From NCBI GenBank assembly GCA_905204635.1, contig CAJLAN010000105.1, forward strand, positions 1-6,238: a DNA stretch of 6,238 bases. The letters are read 5' to 3'. The notes under the pieces are model-generated. The model searched no databases and had not been told where the DNA came from. It saw nothing but the letters and a program-made list of their open reading frames with translations. A program made the position numbers and the translations under genes. The DNA is from an uncultured Collinsella sp. (GTDB taxonomy: Bacteria; Actinomycetota; Coriobacteriia; Coriobacteriales; Coriobacteriaceae). Positions 1 to 5,288 of the stretch are shown piece after piece (within the stretch, counting starts at the first letter, position 1; each line of letters begins with the position of its first letter).

Positions 1-21
1 CTGGTATTTCCGCCTGCTAGC

Positions 22-58
22 AAAAAGGCCTCCGGAGCTGTTGCTTTGGAGACCTTTT
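22..58 (-). terminator. Intrinsic terminator after the downstream acetate kinase gene
   Basis: Read on the minus strand, this begins 21 bases past the stop codon of the acetate kinase gene at 80-1258. An 11-base stem (AAAAGGTCTCC pairing with GGAGGCCTTTT, one G-U wobble) encloses a loop of about 15 bases and runs into a stretch of five T. This is a standard Rho-independent terminator. The A-rich arm gives a shorter T run on the plus strand, so it could also stop a convergent gene arriving from the left, but none is visible here. Confidence 0.85.
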
Positions 59-79
59 GTTTACTTGCAAATGCGCGCG

Positions 80-1258
80 TTAGTTGTTCTTGGTCAGACG
101 CTCGACGTCGTGGGCGATCATGTATTCCTCGTCGGTGGGGATGACCATGACCGTGACGGCGGAACCGGCGGCACTGATAACCTGCGGGCCGTTACCCACG
201 GCCTCGCGGTTCTTGTTGTTGTCGATGCGCACGCCCAGCCACTCAAAGCAGTCGCAGAAAGCCTTGCGGATCGACCAGTCGTTCTCGCCAATACCCGCGG
301 TAAAGGTGATGGTGTCCACGCCCGCCATGGAAGCGATCATGGAGCCGGCCTGCTGCATGGCCTTGTAGGCGAACATATCGAAGGCGAGCAAGCAGCGCTC
401 GTCGCCCTCGGAGGCGCGCGTGCGGATGTCGCGGGCGTCGTTGGAGATACCCGAAATGGCAAGCAGACCAGACTGCTTGTTCATCATGTCGTCGACTTCC
501 TGGTAGCTGTATCCGCCCTCGCGCTGCAGGTAGCACACGGTGGCCGGGTCAATGGAACCACAACGGGTGCCCATCATCAGGCCGTCGAGCGGCGTGAGGC
601 CCATCGTGGTATCGCGGCACACGCCGTCCTCGATGGCGGCGAGCGAAGCACCGTTGCCCAGATGGCACGAAAGCAGACGGTGACAGCGCGAGCCCAGGAT
701 CTCCTTGGCCATCATCCACTCATAGCGGTGGCTCGTGCCGTGGGCACCGTACTTGCGCACGTGGTACTTGTCGCACACGTCCTTAGGCAACGCGTAGGTG
801 TAGGCGACCTCGGGCATGGTCATGTGGAACGAGGTATCGAAGACGGCCACGTTGGGCAGCTCCGGATACTTCTCGCGGCAATACTCGATTGCTGCGGCCT
901 CGCCATAATTGTGCAGCGGGGCGAGCGGGGCCACCTCGAGAATCTTAGCCATGACCTCGTCGTCGACGACCGCGGAATCCTTAAAGTGCCAACCGCCTTG
1001 AACAATGCGATGGCCAATGCCATCGATCGTAAAGTCGGTCTTCTCGAGCTCCTCGAGCACACGCGCGATAGCAGAGCGATGATCGGGGAAAGGGACCTCC
1101 TCGGTCTGCTTGGCGCCACCGTTCTCGGAGTGGCCAAAGATGCCCATGTCCGAACCGATGCGTTCGCAGTTGCCCTTGGCGAAAACCTTGCGGGTATCGG
1201 TATCCAAAAGCTGATATTTAAGGCTTGAGCTGCCGGCGTTAACAACAAGTACGTTCAT
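80..1258 (-). CDS. ackA: Acetate kinase (downstream copy of a tandem pair)
   Basis: A cytoplasmic ASKHA-superfamily kinase, 392 residues, full length for acetate kinase. It interconverts acetyl phosphate + ADP and acetate + ATP. Visible motifs: phosphate-binding VNAGSSSLK (6-14), GHRIVQGG (82-89, with the catalytic Arg84), LAPLHN (112-117), VFDTSFH (139-145, Asp141), YGAHGTSH (170-177, His173), CHLGNGAS (198-205), GTRCGSIDP (230-238, Arg232), FTAGIGEN (319-326) and IPTDEE (373-378). Departures from canonical enzymes: Gln87 for His in HRVVHGG, Ala172 for the Phe before the catalytic His, and Cys/Ser in GTRSGDIDP. The ATG is preceded by AAAGGAG about 4 bases upstream. A terminator follows, and a terminator also separates it from the paralogue upstream, so it is probably transcribed alone. 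A role with propionate or another acyl substrate is possible. Family assignment is secure, exact substrate is inferred. Confidence 0.95.
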   Translation of the reverse strand: MNVLVVNAGSSSLKYQLLDTDTRKVFAKGNCERIGSDMGIFGHSENGGAKQTEEVPFPDHRSAIARVLEELEKTDFTIDGIGHRIVQGGWHFKDSAVVDDEVMAKILEVAPLAPLHNYGEAAAIEYCREKYPELPNVAVFDTSFHMTMPEVAYTYALPKDVCDKYHVRKYGAHGTSHRYEWMMAKEILGSRCHRLLSCHLGNGASLAAIEDGVCRDTTMGLTPLDGLMMGTRCGSIDPATVCYLQREGGYSYQEVDDMMNKQSGLLAISGISNDARDIRTRASEGDERCLLAFDMFAYKAMQQAGSMIASMAGVDTITFTAGIGENDWSIRKAFCDCFEWLGVRIDNNKNREAVGNGPQVISAAGSAVTVMVIPTDEEYMIAHDVERLTKNN

Positions 1259-1277
1259 GAGACTCCTTTGCAGTGCA

Positions 1278-1312
1278 ATACGGTCGACGCAGACCCCTTA
1301 AGGCGGCCGTAT
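1278..1312 (-). promoter_or_regulatory. Possible leader hairpin of the downstream ackA
   Basis: The perfect 6-base inverted repeat ATACGG-N23-CCGTAT lies in the expected 5' leader, and the loop contains the self-complementary CCTTAAGG (1296-1303). If transcription starts from the candidate -10 at 1314-1319, the stem would sit at the very 5' end of the mRNA. It might stabilise the transcript. Such a short stem with a long loop can occur by chance, so this is weak. Confidence 0.25.
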
Positions 1313-1313
1313 G

Positions 1314-1341
1314 TTAATAAGAAGTTATCACACCTTGATAA
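1314..1341 (-). promoter_or_regulatory. Candidate promoter of the downstream ackA
   Basis: On the minus strand, TTATCA (1336-1341, four of six matches to TTGACA) is followed after 16 bases by TATTAA (1314-1319, four of six matches to TATAAT). The leader would be about 50 bases, ending in a good ribosome binding site. A promoter is needed here because a terminator ends the upstream ackA transcript at about 1373. The boxes are imperfect, so the exact position is uncertain. Confidence 0.45.
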
Positions 1342-1351
1342 ATAGCTATCA
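1325..1351. promoter_or_regulatory. Operator-like run of TATCA/TGATA half-sites
   Basis: The plus strand reads TTATCA (1325-1330), TGATAA (1336-1341) and TATCA (1347-1351). The first two form a perfect inverted repeat, TTATCA-N5-TGATAA. The second and third form TGATA-N6-TATCA. The three half-sites start 11 bases apart, about one helical turn, and overlap the candidate -35 box of ackA. This looks like a binding site for a dimeric regulator. No known regulator is assigned. Confidence 0.4.
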
Positions 1352-1372
1352 GGCATATCGCCCAACGAGCAC

Positions 1373-1412
1373 AAAAGAAGGGCCGAACGGCGCTCGGTCG
1401 TCCAGCCCCTTC
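1373..1412 (-). terminator. Intrinsic terminator after the upstream acetate kinase gene
   Basis: On the minus strand, GAAGGG (1407-1412) pairs with CCCTTC (1377-1382), followed at once by TTTT (1373-1376). Inside, CCGA can pair with TCGG, giving a two-part stem with an internal bulge. It starts 10 bases past the TAA of the gene at 1423-2601. It separates the two ackA transcripts and implies a separate promoter for the downstream copy. Confidence 0.7.
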
Positions 1413-1422
1413 CCTCTTGCAA

Positions 1423-2601
1423 TTACTTGCCGTTGACGATGCGCTCGACGTCGGAAGCGATCATGAACTCCTCGTCCGTGGGGATGACGAAAATCTTGAC
1501 CTTGGAATCCTTGGCAGACAGGCACCAAGCGCCGTCACCACGCAGGGCGTTGCGGGCATGGTCCATCTTGACACCCATAAAGGCCAGACGGTCGGCCACG
1601 CCGGCGCGGACAGCCGGAGCGTGCTCGCCGATGCCAGCGGTGAAGACCAGGGTGTCCATGCCGCACATGGAAGTGGCCATCTCGGCGGCCTTGGCGGCAA
1701 TCTTGTAGACAAACATATCGAAGGCGAGCTGAGCCTCGGGGTCACCAGCGGCGGCGAGCTCCTCGACGTTGCGGCAGTCGTTGGTCTTGCCACCGGTCAC
1801 AGCCAAAAGGCCGGACTTCTTGTTCATCATCTCGTCGACCTCGTCGAAGGTGTAGCCGCCTTCGCGCTGCAGGTAGCACACGGTAGCCGGGTCGATAGAG
1901 CCGCAGCGAGTTCCCATCATGACGCCGTCGAGCGGCGTCAAGCCCATGGTGGTGTCCATGCACTTGCCGTCCTCGATGGCGCACAGGGAAGCGCCGGAGC
2001 CGATATGGCACACGACGACCTTGCGGGCCTCGCCGTTGGTCATCTCGGCGACCTTCTTGGAGATGTAGCGATAGCTGGTGCCGTGGGCGCCGTACTTACG
2101 GATGTGCAGCTTGTCGCAAACATCCTTGGGAAGGGCGTAGGTCTTGGCGACCTCGGGCATGTTGAAGTGGAAAGCGGTGTCGTAGACCGTGACGTTGGGC
2201 AGATCGGGATACTGCTCCAGGCAGTACTCGATAACGTTGGCCTCGGGGTTGTTGTGCAGCGGCGCCAGCGGGGCGACCTCGCGAATCTTGGCGAGGACGT
2301 CCTCGTCGACGAGGGAGGAATCACCAAAGTACCAACCGCCCTGAACGATACGGTGGCCGATGCCCTCGATCTTGACGCCGTTGGCCTCAAGGTCCTTCAG
2401 GACGACCTCGATGGCGACCTTGTGGTCGGGGAACTCGATGTTCTCGGTCACCTTCTTGGAGCCATTGGCAGCATGGGTGAAGGTACCACCGGTAAAGCAG
2501 ACGCGCTCGCAGGAGCCCTTTGCGGACACCTTATGGGACTTGGTGTCGATGACCTGATACTTAAGGGTCGAAGATCCCGCGTTGACGACCAGAACGTTCA
2601 T
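1423..2601 (-). CDS. ackA: Acetate kinase paralogue (upstream copy, diverged active site)
   Basis: A 392-residue cytoplasmic acetate kinase family protein that aligns end to end with the copy at 80-1258. By hand count about 181 of the first 270 residues are identical, fewer in the last third. Motifs: VNAGSSTLK (6-14), GHRIVQGG (82-89), LAPLHN (112-117), YDTAFH (140-145), YGAHGTSY (170-177), CHIGSGAS (198-205), GTRCGSIDP (230-238), FTAGIGEH (320-327) and IPTDEE (373-378). The catalytic Arg84, Asp141, His173 and Arg232 are kept. Unlike its partner it has Tyr177 for His, Ser202 for Asn and His327 for Asn. It shares Ala172 and Gln87 with the other copy. The ATG has AGGGAG 4 bases upstream. No phosphotransacetylase gene adjoins it. 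It could be an acetate, propionate or other short-chain acyl kinase. The family is sure, the substrate is not. Confidence 0.93.
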   Translation of the reverse strand: MNVLVVNAGSSTLKYQVIDTKSHKVSAKGSCERVCFTGGTFTHAANGSKKVTENIEFPDHKVAIEVVLKDLEANGVKIEGIGHRIVQGGWYFGDSSLVDEDVLAKIREVAPLAPLHNNPEANVIEYCLEQYPDLPNVTVYDTAFHFNMPEVAKTYALPKDVCDKLHIRKYGAHGTSYRYISKKVAEMTNGEARKVVVCHIGSGASLCAIEDGKCMDTTMGLTPLDGVMMGTRCGSIDPATVCYLQREGGYTFDEVDEMMNKKSGLLAVTGGKTNDCRNVEELAAAGDPEAQLAFDMFVYKIAAKAAEMATSMCGMDTLVFTAGIGEHAPAVRAGVADRLAFMGVKMDHARNALRGDGAWCLSAKDSKVKIFVIPTDEEFMIASDVERIVNGK

Positions 2602-2618
2602 GTGTCTCCCTACTAACA

Positions 2619-2635
2619 GGCGGTGTGGCGCCGCC
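2619..2635 (-). promoter_or_regulatory. Small GC-rich hairpin just upstream of the upstream ackA ribosome binding site
   Basis: GGCGG (2619-2623) and CCGCC (2631-2635) form a perfect 5-base stem with a 7-base loop, 7 bases before the AGGGAG ribosome binding site (2607-2612) on the minus strand. It could influence translation. The stem is short and its function is unproven. Confidence 0.25.
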
Positions 2636-2654
2636 AGGTTACATACGCTTCAAT

Positions 2655-2688
2655 AATAAACCCAAACGCCCTCGCGCTCGGGTTTATT
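2655..2688 (-). terminator. Hairpin terminator after the MFS gene, also lying in the ackA leader region
   Basis: A perfect 9-base inverted repeat, AATAAACCC (2655-2663) with GGGTTTATT (2680-2688), plus an inner CGC/GCG pairing across a CCTC loop. On the minus strand it lies 33 bases beyond the MFS stop codon, and its distal arm ends in a T-rich stretch (TTTATTATT). It most likely ends the MFS transcript. Only 53 bases separate it from the next ATG, so it could instead be part of the ackA leader. The T run is interrupted, so efficiency is uncertain. Confidence 0.65.
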
Positions 2689-2695
2689 GCGTTGA

Positions 2696-2724
2696 TATAT
2701 AAGTTATCGGTGCCCAAATACTCA
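2696..2724 (-). promoter_or_regulatory. Candidate promoter of the upstream ackA
   Basis: On the minus strand, TGAGTA (2719-2724, four of six matches to TTGACA) lies 17 bases from TATATA (2696-2701). The -35 box overlaps the TGA stop codon of the MFS gene. The start point would be just ahead of the hairpin at 2655-2688, putting that hairpin in the leader. I see no better promoter between the hairpin and the ATG, but the evidence is modest. Confidence 0.35.
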
Positions 2725-3882
2725 TGGCCTTTGACTTGTAAGACGAAAGAGCGCGGGGATATACACCAAAGAAGAAATCCCGAGCGCTACAAGCAATATG
2801 ACTCGAATACCCGCGATGCTGCTCAACGCAGCATTGAACAGATAGAAAAGGATGGCACCCACCGCCACCATCTGGCTTTGGACCGAAATCAGTGAACAGC
2901 GCATCGAAGAATCGACAGCATTTTGAAAAATTGAGTATTTAATTGGAGCAAATAACGAGTAAGCGACCGTCTGCAGTACATAGAACACGGGCAGCAAATA
3001 GACCGGAGTAAAGGGAATCAAAAACAGAGCAGTCAGGGAAAGGCGCACGATGCCGCAAATACGCGCAAAACGGCCCTTGTCGACATGAGCAATCACACTG
3101 GGCACAATAAGCCCCATGGAGGCCGAGGCAAGGAGCTGGACCGCAATGGTCACACCCGAAGCGACGGCATTCATTCCGCGACCCGCAAGCAACAGTGAGA
3201 AAAAGTCTTCCAGGGCGACAAAAGCAAATGCCTGAGAGCAGTCCATGATGAACGCTGAACGAAGAATGCCGTTACGCGCAATAGCGGCTCCGATCGTCTT
3301 CGGGCTAATTCCACGCTCAGGTGTCGCCGCAGTGCCCCCTCTTCGCATCTCAGGAATGCAGACAACGACAACCAACGTCAACACCATTGCGATGATATCT
3401 GCCGAAAGACCAATGAGATATGCACCGACAGACGAAATGAAACCGCCCGCACAAGCGGAGATGGCATAAGAGGCATAGAAAACAAATCGCTCAACGACAT
3501 TAAGTCTTACGAGCTGGTCCTGAGAGACACTGTCAATGTAAATTGCTTCTATGGATCCGCTCACACATGCAACGGCAAAACCCTTGAGAGCAAACGCGCC
3601 GATTAAAAGCAGAGGAGAACGGACGAAAAGCAGGGCGGCGTAGTATCCAAGCATTCCCACGACGCCAACGAGACCGCTTGTCTTTCGTCCAAACCTATCA
3701 GCAATATAGCCAGTGGGAACTTCAAGGATGAACTTGCTCACTTGATATGCAATCATCATGCTAGAAATCGCCACCATCGAGAATCCGACAAATTCAAGGT
3801 AAACCGTCAGAAAATACAAAATGGTGCTGAAGTTCGACAGAAAAACGAACGTCATATAAAGCAAAACCGTACGGTTTTTCAT
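2722..3882 (-). CDS. MFS transporter, substrate unknown
   Basis: An integral inner-membrane transporter of the major facilitator superfamily, 386 residues and rich in hydrophobic helices, consistent with the usual 12. The first helix covers about residues 6-28. The hallmark loop 2-3 motif appears as EVPTGYIADRFGRK (54-67). A hydrophilic central loop with charged residues (about 178-206) separates the two six-helix halves. I chose the ATG at 3880-3882 because GGAGG lies 7 bases upstream. An in-frame TTG 24 bases further upstream lies ahead of that site and is unlikely. The gene follows a LysR regulator on the same strand, which probably controls it. It is A+T-richer than the acetate kinase genes (38-45% G+C in two 60-base lines I counted, against 58% in one ackA line), suggesting acquisition. 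Drug, sugar or metabolite export or import are all possible. The sequence does not say which. Confidence 0.9.
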   Translation of the reverse strand: MKNRTVLLYMTFVFLSNFSTILYFLTVYLEFVGFSMVAISSMMIAYQVSKFILEVPTGYIADRFGRKTSGLVGVVGMLGYYAALLFVRSPLLLIGAFALKGFAVACVSGSIEAIYIDSVSQDQLVRLNVVERFVFYASYAISACAGGFISSVGAYLIGLSADIIAMVLTLVVVVCIPEMRRGGTAATPERGISPKTIGAAIARNGILRSAFIMDCSQAFAFVALEDFFSLLLAGRGMNAVASGVTIAVQLLASASMGLIVPSVIAHVDKGRFARICGIVRLSLTALFLIPFTPVYLLPVFYVLQTVAYSLFAPIKYSIFQNAVDSSMRCSLISVQSQMVAVGAILFYLFNAALSSIAGIRVILLVALGISSLVYIPALFRLTSQRP

Positions 3883-3889
3883 ACTCCGC

Positions 3890-3894
3890 CCTCC
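3890..3894 (-). promoter_or_regulatory. Ribosome binding site fixing the MFS start
   Basis: GGAGG on the minus strand, 7 bases before the ATG at 3880-3882. It lies within the longer open frame that begins at TTG 3906, so it argues for the internal ATG as the true start. Confidence 0.8.
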
Positions 3895-3962
3895 AAGAGT
3901 CAGCAATCTAAATCGGAATCTTGGAAAAGCATGAGGGCAGAGCCGTCAGTCATGTGTTACAA

Positions 3963-3985
3963 GGCGTCAACATTCACTTGACGCC
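3963..3985. promoter_or_regulatory. Perfect 8-base inverted repeat between lysR and the MFS gene
   Basis: GGCGTCAA (3963-3970) and TTGACGCC (3978-3985) are perfect inverted repeats with a 7-base spacer, 80 bases upstream of the MFS ATG. The span and position suit an operator for the neighbouring LysR protein, although the classical T-N11-A core is not exact. It could be a hairpin ending the lysR mRNA, but no run of T follows on the minus strand, so an operator seems at least as likely. Confidence 0.45.
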
Positions 3986-3987
3986 AC

Positions 3988-4003
3988 GAGGCCAAATGGC
4001 CTC
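3988..4003. repeat. Perfect 6-base inverted repeat overlapping the lysR stop codon
   Basis: GAGGCC-AAAT-GGCCTC is a compact perfect hairpin that includes part of the TGA stop (4002-4004) of the LysR gene. It lies directly beside the repeat at 3963-3985. No T run follows, so it is not a standard intrinsic terminator. It might protect the mRNA 3' end or form a double hairpin with its neighbour. Confidence 0.45.
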
Positions 4004-4892
4004 ACGAAGCAAGGTGACGCAATAGGTGAAGAAATACCGTCTGGTGTCGATCGGTCCAGGCATTTTGCCGATAGCAAAAGTAGATGGGCAAGGCTACGTC
4101 ATGCGAGCCTTCAATGGAACACTCGCTCACTTCCAGTCCATCTGATGCGAGAGAAGAGCCAGAAAAGCTCAATATCAATCCCCCGGCTTGAAGAAACTCA
4201 GTCTGCGCCCTGTTTCCGTATTCGACATCGCGAAAGCGGAAATTAACCAGCTGGGCTTCGGGGCATTGATTGATTGCATTGAGACAGGGTGACAAATTAA
4301 TTGGAACAGCGAGCCTGCCGCCCAGTAACTCACGAATGGTCATAGCGTCAACAGATTGATGACCAGCTGGACATGAAAGAACCCTGAGCTCCTTTTCACC
4401 CATATATTTTGAAGAAAGGACGCTGTCCCGTGGTTCCTCAAACGAGATAGCCGCGTCCGAAATTCCAAGTATAAGTGATTCAAAGCATGTTGCCGTTGGC
4501 TGATGCCACACATCAAGATGAATCTGAGGGTGCGAGCTTTCAAACGAGTCGTACCAGTTTTCGGAAAAAAGACGCCCCCGCCCGTGAAGACAGGGGGCGT
4601 AAAGACGAAAGTGACCGTCGGGCGAAACGCCGCCGTTCTCCGATTGGGTGTACTTTTTGAGATCGTCGACTTGTGCCAGGATCACGCGTGCACGACGCGC
4701 AAATTCTCTGCCCGCCGGAGACAAAACAGCCTCCCCCGCCGATCGGTCGAGCAAAACAATCTGATACTCAGATTCCAACTTTTTGATTGCCGACGAAACG
4801 GCCTGTGGGCTCACGTGAACGGCGCGAGCCGCTTTGCGCACGCCGCCGTAGTTCGCTACCGCTTGAAGGTATTCGAGTTGAGAAAGCTGCAT
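4002..4892 (-). CDS. LysR-type transcriptional regulator
   Basis: A cytoplasmic DNA-binding regulator of 296 residues, a normal length for the LysR family. The N-terminal winged helix-turn-helix is clear: an opening of the MQLSQLEYLQAV type, a recognition region at about 17-40 (KAARAVHVSPQAVSSAIKKLE), then LLDRSAGEAVLSPAGREF (47-64) and a linker helix to about residue 82. The rest (about 92-296) fits a periplasmic-binding-protein-like effector domain, though it is diverged and I cannot name the ligand. The ATG has GGAG 6 bases upstream. It starts 41 bases after the HIT stop codon and precedes the MFS gene by 119 bases on the same strand, so it probably regulates that transporter. The layout is not the usual divergent LysR arrangement. 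An intrinsic-terminator-like hairpin lies within codons 98-110. Its A+T content is higher than that of the core genes. Confidence 0.92.
   Translation of the reverse strand: MQLSQLEYLQAVANYGGVRKAARAVHVSPQAVSSAIKKLESEYQIVLLDRSAGEAVLSPAGREFARRARVILAQVDDLKKYTQSENGGVSPDGHFRLYAPCLHGRGRLFSENWYDSFESSHPQIHLDVWHQPTATCFESLILGISDAAISFEEPRDSVLSSKYMGEKELRVLSCPAGHQSVDAMTIRELLGGRLAVPINLSPCLNAINQCPEAQLVNFRFRDVEYGNRAQTEFLQAGGLILSFSGSSLASDGLEVSECSIEGSHDVALPIYFCYRQNAWTDRHQTVFLHLLRHLAS
4565..4600 (-). terminator. Intrinsic-terminator-like hairpin inside lysR
   Basis: On the minus (coding) strand, ACGCCCCC (4593-4600) pairs perfectly with GGGGGCGT (4572-4579) around a 13-base loop. One C then leads into six T (4565-4570). 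The shape is that of a Rho-independent terminator, but it falls within codons 98-110 of an intact reading frame. Translating ribosomes would normally prevent it from folding. It could end transcription when lysR is poorly translated, or it may be a coincidence of Pro/Gly/Arg and Phe codons. Confidence 0.45.
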
Positions 4893-4933
4893 AGGTTACT
4901 CCAAAGGCAGCCAAGGCGACGGGCTGTGCGTCC

Positions 4934-5269
4934 TCAGATGAGGTTCTCGCCCAGGTTCTTGCCACCGAGAACGTGCATGTGGAAGTGCATGACGGTCTGG
5001 CCGGCGTTGACGCCCTTGTTGGAGATGACCCGGAAACCGTCCTCCAAGCCCTTGACCTTAGCGACCTCCTGGATGGCGTGAGCCATGGCGCCCATGGTCT
5101 CGGCAGGTACGTTGTCGGCGATGTCACTGTAGTGCTTCTTGGGGATCACGAGCGTATGGACCGGCGCCTGGGGATTGAGGTCGTCGAAGGCGATGACCTG
5201 GTCGTCCTCATAGACAACGGTCGAGGGGATCTCGTGGTTGGCAATTTTGCAGAAGATGCAATCGCACAT
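4934..5269 (-). CDS. HIT-family (histidine triad) nucleotide-binding hydrolase
   Basis: A small cytoplasmic protein of 111 residues, typical for the Hint/HinT branch. These enzymes hydrolyse nucleoside phosphoramidates and aminoacyl-adenylates, usually as homodimers. The triad motif is HFHMHVLGG near residue 93-101, followed by the usual C-terminal tail. The N-terminus CDCIFCKI (2-9) has the Cys residues often found in bacterial members, possibly a metal site. YEDDQVIAFDDLNPQAPVH (20-38) is the typical N-terminal strand pair. I chose the ATG at 5267-5269 because AAAGGAA lies about 7 bases upstream and because CIFCKI begins the family fold. An in-frame GTG or other start 10 codons further upstream has no such support. 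It follows xseB by 49 bases and may have its own promoter. Its natural substrate in this organism is unknown. Confidence 0.93.
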   Translation of the reverse strand: MCDCIFCKIANHEIPSTVVYEDDQVIAFDDLNPQAPVHTLVIPKKHYSDIADNVPAETMGAMAHAIQEVAKVKGLEDGFRVISNKGVNAGQTVMHFHMHVLGGKNLGENLI

Positions 5270-5288
5270 GGTTGGTTCCTTTCTCACA

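Noticed and set aside
1259..1372. Riboswitch or small RNA gene in the gap between the ackA copies
   Set aside because: The gap holds a terminator tail, a promoter-like region and one weak leader hairpin. I see no conserved riboswitch core, and the space is short.
41..2616. Long stop-free frames (395 and 399 codons) on the plus strand opposite both acetate kinase genes
   Set aside because: They are codon-aligned with the real genes and result from avoidance of TTA, CTA and TCA codons in a G+C-biased genome. The translations are low-complexity, rich in His, Gly, Val and Asp, with no recognisable domain.
2623..2895. Plus-strand 90-codon frame across the ackA/MFS gap
   Set aside because: It runs through the terminator hairpin and the end of the MFS gene, has no ribosome binding site, and its translation resembles no family I recognise.
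3883..3906. Upstream TTG start for the MFS protein, adding 8 residues
   Set aside because: The strong GGAGG at 3890-3894 lies inside this extension and is correctly spaced for the ATG at 3880-3882.
3930..3954. Inverted repeat CATGA-N15-TCATG upstream of the MFS gene as a LysR operator
   Set aside because: The arms are only 5 bases with a long spacer, which is expected by chance. The 8-base repeat beside it is a much better candidate.
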